A stretch of DNA of 64,000 nt from Lutimonas halocynthiae (GTDB lineage Bacteria > Bacteroidota > Bacteroidia > Flavobacteriales > Flavobacteriaceae), in NCBI RefSeq assembly GCF_030409835.1, contig NZ_JAUFQO010000005.1, positions 62,001 to 126,000 of the forward strand, given 5' to 3'. Position 1 is the first letter of the stretch. The number at the start of each line of letters is the position of its first letter. The translations under genes were made by a program, and so were the position numbers. The notes under the pieces were generated by a model. It saw only the letters and a program-made list of their open reading frames with translations, did not search any database and had not been told where the DNA came from. Positions 1 to 8,632 of this stretch are shown here, piece after piece.

Positions 1-1
1 G

Positions 2-160
2 ATGCTGACTAGTGGTGATGTCAAAAAAGAATATGGAATAAAAATGTGGAAACATTGGCCAGCGAGATTATCATATTGGCAAGGCGCAGTATTCTATAGT
101 GTTGGATTTACAATAATAACAATGTTTCTCTTAAAATGGGGAGGGATATTATTGTTTTAA
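2..160 (+). CDS. 3' end of a gene for a small or truncated membrane protein
   Basis: The frame is open from the window edge to a TAA at 158-160, so the true start may lie outside. The first ATG in frame is at base 2, giving 52 residues. Residues about 26-51 form one hydrophobic segment running to the C-terminus, with a Trp/Lys-rich stretch (MWKHWPARLSYW) just before it. I do not recognise the family. A short complete protein or the C-terminal membrane anchor of a longer one are equally possible. Confidence 0.5.
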   Translation: MLTSGDVKKEYGIKMWKHWPARLSYWQGAVFYSVGFTIITMFLLKWGGILLF

Positions 161-327
161 CAACTAAAAAACTGTTGCGAACAATGCTTATAAGTAATGG
201 CTAAGAAAGCACATACCATATATTTTGTGCTTTTATTGTATTTTTGAACTTACCAAAAAAGTGATATTATTTTATTGCACTACTCATTCACAATCCGCAA
301 GCCATTCGAAAAAGTCAAAGTTAGCGT
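161..327. repeat. Gene junction with nested inverted repeats
   Basis: This 167-bp spacer contains AATGGCT (196-202) pairing with AGCCATT (300-306). Inside that pair AAAGCACA (206-213) pairs perfectly with TGTGCTTT (226-233). It opens with CTGTTGCGAACAATG and closes with AAAGTTAGCG immediately before the next ATG. The arrangement of outer GTTGC/GTTAG ends around a long imperfect palindrome recalls integron attC sites. The ends do not match the canonical RYYYAAC/GTTRRRY cores. It is the best preserved of the junctions in this window. Confidence 0.5.
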
Positions 328-903
328 ATGAAAGATGTTGAAGACTATTGTCCTCATGATAAAAAAGATTGGAGAAAATGGCTCAAATTGAACCATAAAA
401 AAACAGATGCAGTTTGGCTCATTTTTTATAAGAAAAAATCTCCGAACCATAACCTAGATTGGAGTGAATCAGTTGATGAAGCCCTTTGTTTTGGTTGGAT
501 TGATAGCACCAAAAGGGCAATAGACAGTGAGAAATACAAACAGTATTTTAGCAAACGAAAAGCAAAAAGTAATTGGTCTAAGATAAATAAGGATAAAGTG
601 AAAACCTTAATTGACCAAGGGCTCATGGAAGAAGAAGGCTTCAAAAGCATTGAAATTGCAAAAGAAAATGGTTCTTGGATAATTTTGGATGGAGTTGAAT
701 CACTTATAATTCCAGAAGATTTAAAAGAAGAATTTGCAAATCATAAGGGCTCAATTGAATACTTTGATACCCTAAGTAAATCCGTTAAAAAGGGTTTATT
801 GTACTGGGTGGTTTCTGCTAAAAGAATTGATACAAGAAAAAAGAGAATTTTAGAAATCGTAGAAAATGCAAGTGAAAATTTGAAACCAAAACAATTTAGA
901 TAG
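328..903 (+). CDS. YdeI/OmpD-associated family protein
   Basis: This 191-residue soluble protein is full length for the YdeI/OmpD-associated family. Family signatures are the N-terminal W-x-K-W-L segment, D-E-A-L-C-F-G-W-I-D-S at 50-60, the basic S-K-R-K-A-K-S-N-W-S stretch around 75-84, and a charged C-terminal helix region. Members are small cytoplasmic proteins linked to tolerance of bacteriocins or stress. The molecular activity is unknown. It has no signal peptide. It stands alone between structured spacers, and the ATG at 328 follows the upstream repeat directly. Confidence 0.85.
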   Translation: MKDVEDYCPHDKKDWRKWLKLNHKKTDAVWLIFYKKKSPNHNLDWSESVDEALCFGWIDSTKRAIDSEKYKQYFSKRKAKSNWSKINKDKVKTLIDQGLMEEEGFKSIEIAKENGSWIILDGVESLIIPEDLKEEFANHKGSIEYFDTLSKSVKKGLLYWVVSAKRIDTRKKRILEIVENASENLKPKQFR

Positions 904-1101
904 AATAAAAACGACACTACCTATTACTTTGATAAATATCTTGATATGGCTTATCAACGTGATGATTTAAAAATTGAATTTAAGGGAGTACTTGGTTTTG
1001 ATTCAACAATGATAAATAAACCTGCTCCTAATGATATTCCAATTCCTGATTTTCAAGCACGAAATATGAGAACTTTTGATATAAAGCCAATTGACGATTA
1101 A
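904..1101 (+). pseudogene. Orphan 3' coding fragment, 65 codons without a start
   Basis: After the TAG of the YdeI gene, the same frame stays open for 65 codons to TAA at 1099-1101. It reads as credible protein (DKYLDMAYQRDDLKIEFKG near the start, PNDIPIPDFQARN further on). No suitable start is present except an internal ATG at 946 without promoter signals. The sequence does not resemble the YdeI C-terminus, so I read it as the tail of another gene left by a past insertion or deletion. The family is unknown. Confidence 0.45.
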
Positions 1102-1275
1102 AACTGACAGTATACAATAGTGGACATAATTCAAAAGGGTTTCAGAGGTTTTTAGTATATTCATTCGCATAAATTTTGGATAATAATTTGATAGGCTTGA
1201 AGCCCGAAATCCGTTATGAAATCATACATTTAACGTTGTACCTTTGAAAAACTAAAACAAATAAATACATTTAAT
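1102..1275. other. Intergenic spacer with promoter, otherwise featureless
   Basis: This 174-bp spacer lies between the coding fragment and the hydrolase gene. It contains a -7 type promoter element near its end and the junction-like string TTAACGTTGTA at 1230-1240. No further open frame or strong hairpin was seen. Confidence 0.4.
1239..1246 (+). promoter_or_regulatory. Bacteroidota -7 box, TACCTTTG
   Basis: TACCTTTG matches the Bacteroidota sigma-A -7 consensus TAnnTTTG and lies 29 bp before the ATG of the following alpha/beta hydrolase. No good TTG -33 element is visible at the expected distance, so the assignment rests on the -7 box and position. Confidence 0.5.
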
Positions 1276-2055
1276 ATGAAACCAATCAAAACCCTTTTAC
1301 TCTTTCTCATGACTATTTGTTTTTGTTCGTCTAACATTTATGCACAGGAGAAGACTGACAAACCTATTTTTGTTTTGGTACATGGCACCTTTCAATGGGG
1401 AGGACAGTGGAATTTACTCAAATCTGACCTTGTTTCTAAAGGTTATACAGTATATAACCCCACGCTGACTGGTCTAGGTGAAAAGAATCATTTATTATCA
1501 AAAGAGACAGGCATATCTACCCACATAAATGACATTGTGAATTTAATAGAATGGAATAATTTAGATCATATCATTTTGGTGGCTCACTCATATGGTGGGC
1601 CAGTAATTTCGGGCGTTGTTGACAAAATTGGAAATAAGATAAAACATCAGGTATATATTGATTGCGCACCAGCTGACCATGGAGAAAATACATTAGATGT
1701 TTTTGGACCTGAGGTTGCGCGTATCTCAATGGAATCTGCAAAAGAAAATGGAGATGGATGGCTTATAACAGCAGATGCATTGAGAGAACCCATCGCAACA
1801 ATGTCGAAACATCCGTTAAAATCATATTTGGAACGAGTAGAAATTGTGAATGACGTTAAAACAGACGGTACTATTATCCTTGCCACTGAAGCGATGTCAA
1901 TTTTTGGATATATGAGAACAACAAGCGCACCAGCGAAGGCCAAAGCAAGGAATTGGGACATAATCACAATTGAAGGGCCGCATACACTTCAAGAACAAGA
2001 TCCTTCAATGTCGGAAATTTCAAAAATTTTAGTTGGTATTTACAAATCCATTTGA
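1276..2055 (+). CDS. Secreted alpha/beta fold hydrolase
   Basis: This 259-residue alpha/beta hydrolase has a signal peptide (residues 1-23, ending ...SSNIYA before Q24), so it acts in the periplasm or outside. The oxyanion region HGTFQWGGQW is at 37-45. The nucleophile elbow A-H-S-Y-G-G puts Ser at 105. The probable catalytic His is H236 in GPHTLQEQDP near the C-terminus. Relatives are small esterases of the EstC/salicylate-esterase type acting on short esters. The substrate is not predictable. It is monocistronic, with its own -7 box upstream. Confidence 0.85.
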   Translation: MKPIKTLLLFLMTICFCSSNIYAQEKTDKPIFVLVHGTFQWGGQWNLLKSDLVSKGYTVYNPTLTGLGEKNHLLSKETGISTHINDIVNLIEWNNLDHIILVAHSYGGPVISGVVDKIGNKIKHQVYIDCAPADHGENTLDVFGPEVARISMESAKENGDGWLITADALREPIATMSKHPLKSYLERVEIVNDVKTDGTIILATEAMSIFGYMRTTSAPAKAKARNWDIITIEGPHTLQEQDPSMSEISKILVGIYKSI

Positions 2056-2245
2056 GCATAAAGGCTTCCTACTTAATTAAATTGAGAAGTTAAAAAGTAA
2101 AAACGGAACAGAACGATAGCCATAAGTAATTACTTTTTCTGGTCTACGCTGCAAATTGCGTCAGGTAGGCTGGTCAGAAAATTCTGCGTCTTTTTACACA
2201 ATGCGCTTCATATGCAATGATTTAGCAATTATTAACCCAAGCACC

Positions 2246-2941
2246 CTACTTCAATAATTGAAGAATATTTGTTTTATATATTTTCCCAACAGGAACAATG
2301 TGGTCAGCAATTAATATTCTGTTTCCTTCAATACTTTTAATATGTTTGGGTGCAACAGCAAATGACTTATGAACTTGTAAAAAATCGTCTTTTGGCAACA
2401 ACTCTAAAACGATTGATATTTTTTCTCGAATAGTAATTGTTTCAAGTGTTGTGATCACTTTAGTATAATTTCCTGACGCTTCAATAAATAAAATAGAATC
2501 AATTTCTACTTGGGTATATTTTTTATTGCTCCTTAGAAAAATACGCTTAGAGATTTTATTGCTTTGAGATGGAACGACATGTTTAGTGGCAGGTGAACTG
2601 AACGTTTTATTAATTGCTTTTAAAAAACGGTCAAAACCAAATGGTTTTAATAAATAGTCTGAAACATTAAGCTCATAGCCTTCAAGTGCATATTCCTGAT
2701 AGGCAGTAGTCACAATTACTTTTGGTGGATTCTTTAATGTTTTTAAAAAATCGAAACCCTTTAATTTTGGCATATTCAAGTCTAAGAAAATCAGATCAAC
2801 TTCATTTTTACTCAAATACTCAAATGCTTCTAAACCATCATAACAATTTTTCATTAACTGCATATTAGGCAACAAATCACAATAACCTTTTATAATATCA
2901 TGGGCTATATATTCGTCATCAATAATTAAATATGTAATCAT
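2246..2941 (-). CDS. LytR/AlgR-family response regulator (LytTR DNA-binding)
   Basis: This 231-residue response regulator starts with a receiver domain: acidic D8/D9, phosphoacceptor D54 in IFLDLNMP, and conserved Lys in LLKPFG. It ends with a LytTR DNA-binding domain from about residue 132 to the C-terminus (FLRSNKKYTQVEID..., SFAVAPKHIKSIEG). The start overlaps the kinase gene stop by 4 bp (ATGA), so the pair is translationally coupled. It presumably receives phosphate from that kinase. The target genes are not visible. The pair is one of few minus-strand units here. Confidence 0.93.
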   Translation of the reverse strand: MITYLIIDDEYIAHDIIKGYCDLLPNMQLMKNCYDGLEAFEYLSKNEVDLIFLDLNMPKLKGFDFLKTLKNPPKVIVTTAYQEYALEGYELNVSDYLLKPFGFDRFLKAINKTFSSPATKHVVPSQSNKISKRIFLRSNKKYTQVEIDSILFIEASGNYTKVITTLETITIREKISIVLELLPKDDFLQVHKSFAVAPKHIKSIEGNRILIADHIVPVGKIYKTNILQLLK

Positions 2942-3759
2942 AGTTGCAGTGTTAATTGTGCTTTGTACACATTTTCTTTTGTAGAAAAAGTTAGACTATG
3001 TTTTTTTGGATAGACCAATTCTAATCTTCTTTTTAAATTTTTCAAGCCAATTCCATTGTCTCCTTTAGTTTGCTCCACGTCAAAATTATTTTCTGTTTCA
3101 AATAAAATCTTGTTGTCCGTTGCATTAATTTTAAAATAGGCATAAGCATCTTTGCTCAAGTTCTCCACACCATGTTTAAAGGCATTTTCTAATAGAATTA
3201 TAAATAGCAAAGGCATTACTTTGTAATCATCTTCATCTTCAATTTCAACTTCAAACTTAATATCAATTTCTTTGTGATATCGCATTTTATGAAGCGTAAT
3301 ATAGTTGTTTAAATAATCAACTTCTGTTTTTAGTGACACGACCTCTTTTTCACCTTCATAAATGCTATATCGCATCAAATCTGAAAGCTTAAGAATTAAT
3401 TCTTGTGCTTTTTTCGCGTCTGTCCCAACAAGGCCATATAAATTATTAAGTGTATTAAAAAAGAAATGCGGATTTACCTGACTTTTTAAATGAAGTAATT
3501 CTGTTTTTTCTCTTTCATTTTTTAACCTGAAAAAGGAAATTACTTGTTTTATAAACCATGAAAGGGCTAAAACAATTAAGAGAATATAGTATAACAGGAT
3601 AAATATGATGAATAAGTCAGGATACCCTTCTAAAAAAACGACAGATTCTTTATCTGTTTTAATTAAGTCAAAAGCAGTTATTAGTATTGGAAGAAGTGCT
3701 ATTGCTGCAGCAAAACTAATAATTACGTACCATTTCTTTTTATTTATGTTGAATGCCAT
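2938..3759 (-). CDS. LytS-type sensor histidine kinase
   Basis: This 273-residue membrane kinase belongs to the His_kinase (PF06580) class. Two transmembrane helices lie at about 11-31 and 48-70, with only a short loop between them and no recognised sensor domain. The phosphoacceptor is H98 in QVNPHFFFNTLNNL. The C-terminal ATPase carries N-box residues around LLENAFKHGVENL and a G-box DNGIGLKNLKRRL. It is coupled to the downstream response regulator. In Bacteroidota such pairs often respond to membrane or envelope conditions, but the signal here is unknown. Confidence 0.93.
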   Translation of the reverse strand: MAFNINKKKWYVIISFAAAIALLPILITAFDLIKTDKESVVFLEGYPDLFIIFILLYYILLIVLALSWFIKQVISFFRLKNEREKTELLHLKSQVNPHFFFNTLNNLYGLVGTDAKKAQELILKLSDLMRYSIYEGEKEVVSLKTEVDYLNNYITLHKMRYHKEIDIKFEVEIEDEDDYKVMPLLFIILLENAFKHGVENLSKDAYAYFKINATDNKILFETENNFDVEQTKGDNGIGLKNLKRRLELVYPKKHSLTFSTKENVYKAQLTLQL

Positions 3760-3933
3760 TGGGCTAAATTAAGAGGATTGAACGTCATAACAAAAGAAGT
3801 TGACAAACAACCTAGTAAACGCATTCAAAGTAGTGCAAAGTGGGATGAAATCACTTGATACATCGATACTGTTTTTGCATCCCTTGTTAAGATGTGTTCG
3901 TCACTATTATTTTATGAAGGGCGAAGTTGATTT

Positions 3934-3941
3934 TAGTTTTG
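3934..3941 (+). promoter_or_regulatory. -7 box TAGTTTTG before the phosphoesterase gene
   Basis: TAGTTTTG matches TAnnTTTG and lies 28 bp before the ATG at 3969. Its position argues that longer in-frame starts upstream are not used. Confidence 0.45.
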
Positions 3942-3968
3942 CTGGAAATTAATTCAAACATAACTGAA

Positions 3969-5141
3969 ATGAAGAAAAGAATAGCAAGATATCTAAAGCA
4001 TATTTTCGGAACGATCATAAGCTTGTTATTAGTGGGTGCCACGGTTGTAATATCGCTAAATGGGAGTTTTGAATATGGAGAAGATCCGCAAGCAATAAAC
4101 CTGGAAAGAGAAGGCCCTTATGTGTTTTATGAAACGGATAGTACTTTAAATGTTAATTATATAAGAGGCAACAAGACAGATGGTTTTTATCTTGATAAAA
4201 CCGAACATCATACAAATGATGAAATATTCGCGAACTGCTATTTTCCACTTGATGGTTCCGGCTTTGATTTCAACATACGATCGGATATAAAGAGTCCACA
4301 GTCAACTTATGATGATGAGGAGGTCATTTTAGCCATTTCGGATATTGAAAGTGGCTATAAAACATTTCGCGATTTTCTGATCGCCAATATGGTTATAGAC
4401 CAAAATTTAGATTGGATTTTTGGTAAAGGACATCTTGTTTTGGTCGGTGATTTTGTTGATAGAGGCTTTTCAACAACTCAAGTTCTATGGTTTATCTATA
4501 AGCTAGAGCAAGAAGCTAATAAGCAAGGCGGACATGTGCATTTTATTATAGGAAATCATGAATTGTACAATATGCAAGGAAAATTCAAGTCCGCTTCCTA
4601 TAAGTATTATGGCGTTGCATCGATACTAGGGAAACAACATCACGATCTATATAATAAGAATTCATTTATAGGAAAGTGGATGGCGTCTAAAAACACGCTG
4701 GAACTTATTAATGGATATCTTTTTACGCATGGCGGAATACATCCCGACATTGCAAATTATGACATTACAATCGAACAAGTCAACCAAATCAATAGAGACC
4801 ATTATGATCAGTCTTACTTTCCTAAACCTAAAGAATCGGTTGCGCAATTAATTCTTTCTAACAAGAATGGAATTTGCTGGTACAGAGGTTATTTCAATGA
4901 TGATTTATCTCAAGAAGAGGTGGAGAAAGGAATTGATCAATTTAATGCTAAAGCCGTTGTGGTTGGACATACCTTACAATGGTCAGTTAAGAAATTATAC
5001 AAGGGAAAGGTATTTGCCATTGACGTAAAACATCCAAAAGATTACAATAAAAACTGGCCTAATAAAAAGTCAGAAGGTTTACTGATAAAAGAAGGTAAAT
5101 ACTACCGAATATCAGCTGATGGGAAAATGAAAAAATTATAA
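3969..5141 (+). CDS. Membrane-anchored metallophosphoesterase (Shewanella-like phosphatase type)
   Basis: The protein has 390 residues with an uncleaved N-terminal anchor at about 11-30. The calcineurin-like metal-binding motifs are in order: SDIES (124-128), GDFVDRG (160-166), GNHE (195-198), then THGG-H and VVGHT. The first motif has Glu where the classical G-D-x-H-G has His. I chose ATG 3969 because residues before it are not a signal sequence and a -7 box lies at 3934. The catalytic domain probably faces the periplasm. The substrate may be a phosphoprotein or small phosphoester. A CPBP protease gene follows after 15 bp, so the two are probably one operon. Confidence 0.8.
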   Translation: MKKRIARYLKHIFGTIISLLLVGATVVISLNGSFEYGEDPQAINLEREGPYVFYETDSTLNVNYIRGNKTDGFYLDKTEHHTNDEIFANCYFPLDGSGFDFNIRSDIKSPQSTYDDEEVILAISDIESGYKTFRDFLIANMVIDQNLDWIFGKGHLVLVGDFVDRGFSTTQVLWFIYKLEQEANKQGGHVHFIIGNHELYNMQGKFKSASYKYYGVASILGKQHHDLYNKNSFIGKWMASKNTLELINGYLFTHGGIHPDIANYDITIEQVNQINRDHYDQSYFPKPKESVAQLILSNKNGICWYRGYFNDDLSQEEVEKGIDQFNAKAVVVGHTLQWSVKKLYKGKVFAIDVKHPKDYNKNWPNKKSEGLLIKEGKYYRISADGKMKKL

Positions 5142-5156
5142 CCAAATTGATAAAAA

Positions 5157-5837
5157 ATGAAAACCAAAATATACAATTATTTAAACAAGCCCTATGCAGT
5201 GGTTTTGATAATGCTCATTGCACCAATATTTGGGCTTATTGATCGCAATTTCGTCTTTTTCTTTGGCCTTGGGGTTGCATTCCTAATTTTGCGAGGTAGC
5301 AAATTTAATTGGGCAAAATTCGGAATAGGGATGAAAATTACTTGGAAAACCGTTTTAAAGAGTTTAATAATATCGCTAGTCCTTTTTTTTGTTTTTGGCA
5401 TTTTTATAGACCCTGTACTTGAGTCATTCCTGGGTGAATATGATTTGTCATCTATAGAAGATATCAGAGGAAATTTAGTTGGTTATATAGTTTTAATGCT
5501 CATCATGTGGTTGTTTGCAGCGTTTGGAGAAGAATTCCTGTTTCGTGGTTATTATATGAAAGCATTAGCTGAGTTATTAGGTAATAACAATAAGGCTTGG
5601 TTAGTCTCAGCAATTATTACGTCACTCTATTTTGGAGTATCTCATGTCTATCAAGGTCTCATTGGAGCAGTGTCTGCTTTTTTATGGTCTTTCATTATTT
5701 CATTGATCTTTATTAAAAATAGAAATAATTTGCTGCTACTTGTTTTGATTCATGGGATTTATGATTCAATAGGAATAACTTTGATATTTTTGAATATGGA
5801 TCATGGAATTTCAGAATGGGTACAGCAATTATTTTAA
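5157..5837 (+). CDS. CPBP family intramembrane metalloprotease
   Basis: This 226-residue polytopic membrane protein has about seven hydrophobic segments. The CPBP (Abi, CAAX protease-like) motifs are present: E-E-F-L-F-R-G at 125-131, H163 in the third motif (FGVSHVYQG), and H199 in LIHGIYDS. These Glu/His residues are the expected zinc ligands and catalytic base. Family members process prenylated or other membrane peptides, and some give immunity to bacteriocins. The gene starts 15 bp after the phosphoesterase stop, suggesting co-transcription. Confidence 0.88.
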   Translation: MKTKIYNYLNKPYAVVLIMLIAPIFGLIDRNFVFFFGLGVAFLILRGSKFNWAKFGIGMKITWKTVLKSLIISLVLFFVFGIFIDPVLESFLGEYDLSSIEDIRGNLVGYIVLMLIMWLFAAFGEEFLFRGYYMKALAELLGNNNKAWLVSAIITSLYFGVSHVYQGLIGAVSAFLWSFIISLIFIKNRNNLLLLVLIHGIYDSIGITLIFLNMDHGISEWVQQLF

Positions 5838-5869
5838 TAAGTATTATAGTTTCTTTCTTAAAAAACTGA

Positions 5870-6055
5870 CCAAAAGGAGAACCGGAAGAACTACTGATTG
5901 AAGGAAATAAAAACTATAGCGTTTTTGTTAGCGGTAAGAAGAAAGAAATTGAACCAAGGCTCGGACTTACATATTGGTTGTACACACTTGATCTCAATGA
6001 GATAGAAGTAAGCCTGAAAATAACAAAGGGCTATGACCTGTCTGCCGCGGGTTAA
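5870..6055 (+). pseudogene. Orphan 3' coding fragment, 61 codons
   Basis: Directly after an in-frame TGA (5867-5869) an open frame of 61 codons runs to TAA at 6053-6055. It reads as normal protein (GEPEELLIEGNKNYSVFVSG, later GLTYWLYTLDLNEIEVSLKI) but has no start codon. It looks like the C-terminal part of a globular protein whose 5' part was lost. I do not recognise the family. Together with 904-1101 and 51190-51345 it shows repeated gene loss at junctions here. Confidence 0.5.
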
Positions 6056-6078
6056 TAGCTTTGGTGTTGTTCATTTGG

Positions 6079-6098
6079 GAAATTCTCACGGAATTTTC
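6079..6098. repeat. Hairpin with TCACG loop, copy 1
   Basis: GAAATTC (6079-6085), loop TCACG, then GAATTTTC (6091-6098) form a 7-bp stem with one bulged T. The same layout with the identical TCACG loop occurs at 26563-26580. It lies in the spacer between the dead fragment and the next hydrolase. Confidence 0.5.
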
Positions 6099-6260
6099 TT
6101 TGCTAAGCTATTGTTTACTAAATTCGTTACTTGAGCAGGCAACTAGGCATAAACAAGAATGTTGCACTAATTGAAACGAGGACTTCAAAATTATCTAAAG
6201 CAAAACCAACTATGCGCAAGTACTCATGTTTCAGGCTACATAAACGATAACAATTATAAA

Positions 6261-7790
6261 ATGAAGCGACTATCAGTATTAATATTTCTCATGTTTTTTC
6301 AAGTCAATCTAATTATTGGACAGACTTCATTAAACAAGATTGACTTGGAGAACGGAAAACATAAAGTTGGATTTCGTCATTATATTAGATCTGATAGTAC
6401 TAGAACTTACAGTAGAATCTACGATTATACGAATCAAACGATTGCAAGACCAATTCCAGTAAGCATTTGGTATCCTTCAATTCAAGATACAAAAGGCAAG
6501 GAAAAGCTACACGTTTTAGATTATTTAGAAATCTTAAAAGAAGAAGAGGAATGGGAAAACCTTCCTAATGAACAAATATTGAATTGGTTCTATTATGCGA
6601 ATACACCTGCAAATCAAAATCATTTGAAAGAGATAGCAAATGCCTATCCTAAAACAGAATTTGCCAAAGGTAAGTTCCCCGTCATTATTTACACACCCAG
6701 CTACCAGTCTTCTTCAATAGAGAACTTTGCGCTTTGTGAATATTTAGCAAGTCATGGATATATTGTTATAGCAAGCCCTAGTCGGGGTACAGAAACACGT
6801 TGGTTCAGCAATAACAATGCAAAAGAGATGGAGAATCAAGCTAGTGATGTAGCGTTTTTGATAAAGGAAGTTGGAAAATATGAGATGGCCAACTATGATA
6901 AAATTGCAGTTATGGGTTTCAGTTTTGGTGGATTGTCTAACATGATTGCCCAAAATAAGAATGAAAGAATAAAGGCGATTGTCAGTCTTGATGGTACAGA
7001 AAGATATCAATATGCGCTATTAAAAAAATCACCATTCTTCGATATAAACAAAATGGAGGTACCATACATTCATATGTCTCAAAAAGAAATACCTGATAAT
7101 GTTCTCGAAGAAGACAATATAGAAGCTGAACTTAATACAAAATTTGATTTGTATGACAGTATCTCTTATAGCACAGTTTACAGATTGAAGTTCCATCACC
7201 TGACACATTCCTATTTTAGTACTTTAGGAATTCTATTCGGAGATAGAGATCAAAGACAAGATAAAAGTGATGCTGAAATAATGGAATCCTACAAATGGGT
7301 TTCCACTTATACTTTAAATTTTTTAAATGCCTTTCTAATAAATGACGTCAGCGCATTATGTTTTGTCGAAAATAACCCATCTGATAATGGAGTAAGAAAT
7401 GGTTTGATAAGCCAAAGAACCAAACAAGCAGAAAGTGTAGCATTCTCTTTTCAAGATTTTAATGATGTAGCATCAAGCCAGAACTATCAGAACCTTTTTC
7501 AGTTATATGATTCGATTGTAAAAAAACATCCTTCATTTAAAATCCCTGAAGGCAATCTAAACACACTTGGTCTGCAACTTGTTTTTAACCCGAGTACTTC
7601 AGAACAAGGAATAAATGTCTTTTTGTTGGCAACAAAATTGTATCCAAACTCTGCAAATCTATTTGATAGTTTAGCGGAAGGGTATTTACATATTGGTAAT
7701 AAAAGTAAAGCGATCGAAAATTTTGAAAAATCATTGGAATTGAATGCTCAAAATCAAAATGCGATTGACAGATTAAAACAATTAAAATAG
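6261..7790 (+). CDS. Secreted alpha/beta hydrolase with C-terminal TPR
   Basis: The protein has 509 residues. Starting at ATG 6261 gives a clean signal peptide (MKRLSVLIFLMFFQVNLIIG, then Q). An upstream ATG-less extension has no such feature. The hydrolase domain resembles dienelactone hydrolase or PAF-acetylhydrolase-like enzymes: an N-terminal PVSIWYPS strand, the SHGYIVIASPSRGTE segment, and the nucleophile elbow G-F-S-F-G-G. A TPR-like region of about 60 residues closes the protein (NSANLFDSLAEGYLHIG, SKAIENFEKSLELN). The substrate is unknown. A zinc-ribbon membrane protein gene follows 59 bp later. Confidence 0.8.
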   Translation: MKRLSVLIFLMFFQVNLIIGQTSLNKIDLENGKHKVGFRHYIRSDSTRTYSRIYDYTNQTIARPIPVSIWYPSIQDTKGKEKLHVLDYLEILKEEEEWENLPNEQILNWFYYANTPANQNHLKEIANAYPKTEFAKGKFPVIIYTPSYQSSSIENFALCEYLASHGYIVIASPSRGTETRWFSNNNAKEMENQASDVAFLIKEVGKYEMANYDKIAVMGFSFGGLSNMIAQNKNERIKAIVSLDGTERYQYALLKKSPFFDINKMEVPYIHMSQKEIPDNVLEEDNIEAELNTKFDLYDSISYSTVYRLKFHHLTHSYFSTLGILFGDRDQRQDKSDAEIMESYKWVSTYTLNFLNAFLINDVSALCFVENNPSDNGVRNGLISQRTKQAESVAFSFQDFNDVASSQNYQNLFQLYDSIVKKHPSFKIPEGNLNTLGLQLVFNPSTSEQGINVFLLATKLYPNSANLFDSLAEGYLHIGNKSKAIENFEKSLELNAQNQNAIDRLKQLK

Positions 7791-7849
7791 GGTTTGTGAT
7801 AGATCTAAAAATCAATACATTACTAGGACCAACCAACGAGAAATAAAAA

Positions 7850-8581
7850 ATGGAAAAAGACATTGATTTTGAACAATGCAAAAGATGTGGAGCTGAATTG
7901 AGTGGTGATTTTTGCTCTAAATGCGGAAACCCCAAAACATTAAAAAGAATTAACGGAAGTTATATTTTATCGGAAATAATAAGTGTATTTAACTTTGATA
8001 AAGGGATTTTCTATACCATAAAAGAGCTACTTATAAGGCCTGGAGAAAACATTCACAAATTCATTCATAGCGATAGAAACAGACTTGTAAAACCTATCAT
8101 TTTTGTTATAGTTTGTTCATTGATTTACACCATTGCTCAACAATTTTTGAAATTTGAAGATGGCTATGTTAATGCCGGTGGCTTTGGAGATTCAACGGTA
8201 ACAGATATTTATGAGTGGATACAAAGAAACTATGGCTATGCAAATATTTTAATGTCAATTTTCATCACGCTTTGGATTAAACTTTTCTTTAGAAAACAAA
8301 ATTATAATTTTTTTGAAATAATAATCTTATTATGTTTTGTAATGGGCATCGGAATGTTGATTTATACAACATTTGGAATCATAGAAAGTATTGCTAAGGT
8401 GAAAATATTACAAGTTGGTGGCATTATAGGGTTTATATATACTCCTTGGGCAATAGGACAGTTTTTTGATAAAAATAAAATATTGAATTATATAAAAGCA
8501 TTAGCTGCCTATTTGCTAGGTATGATGACTTTTTATTTTCTAGCAACACTTTTGGGATTTGCAATTGACACGATTAAATAA
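7850..8581 (+). CDS. DUF3667 zinc-ribbon membrane protein
   Basis: This 243-residue protein begins with a zinc ribbon of two CxxC pairs (C10, C13, C22, C25). A conserved DUF3667 linker follows (FNFDKGIFYTIKELLIRPG), then about five transmembrane helices. The domain is widespread in Bacteroidota. Its function is unknown, though some relatives lie near membrane-stress genes. The C-terminus stays in the membrane. It appears to be expressed alone or with the preceding hydrolase. Confidence 0.85.
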   Translation: MEKDIDFEQCKRCGAELSGDFCSKCGNPKTLKRINGSYILSEIISVFNFDKGIFYTIKELLIRPGENIHKFIHSDRNRLVKPIIFVIVCSLIYTIAQQFLKFEDGYVNAGGFGDSTVTDIYEWIQRNYGYANILMSIFITLWIKLFFRKQNYNFFEIIILLCFVMGIGMLIYTTFGIIESIAKVKILQVGGIIGFIYTPWAIGQFFDKNKILNYIKALAAYLLGMMTFYFLATLLGFAIDTIK

Positions 8582-8632
8582 TACCAAGTAATTACTCGTA
8601 GCCGAAACAATTGGCTCAAATAAATTTAAACT

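Noticed and set aside
9-3759. LytS/LytR pair as regulator of the flanking genes
   Set aside because: No LytTR-type direct repeats were found upstream of the neighbouring genes, so a local target is not supported.
3927-3968. Upstream start of the phosphoesterase gene
   Set aside because: The extra 14 residues overlap the -7 box and spoil the N-terminal membrane anchor.
6171-6260. Upstream start of the TPR hydrolase
   Set aside because: The 30 extra residues are Gln/Asn-rich and hide a clean signal peptide that starts at 6261.
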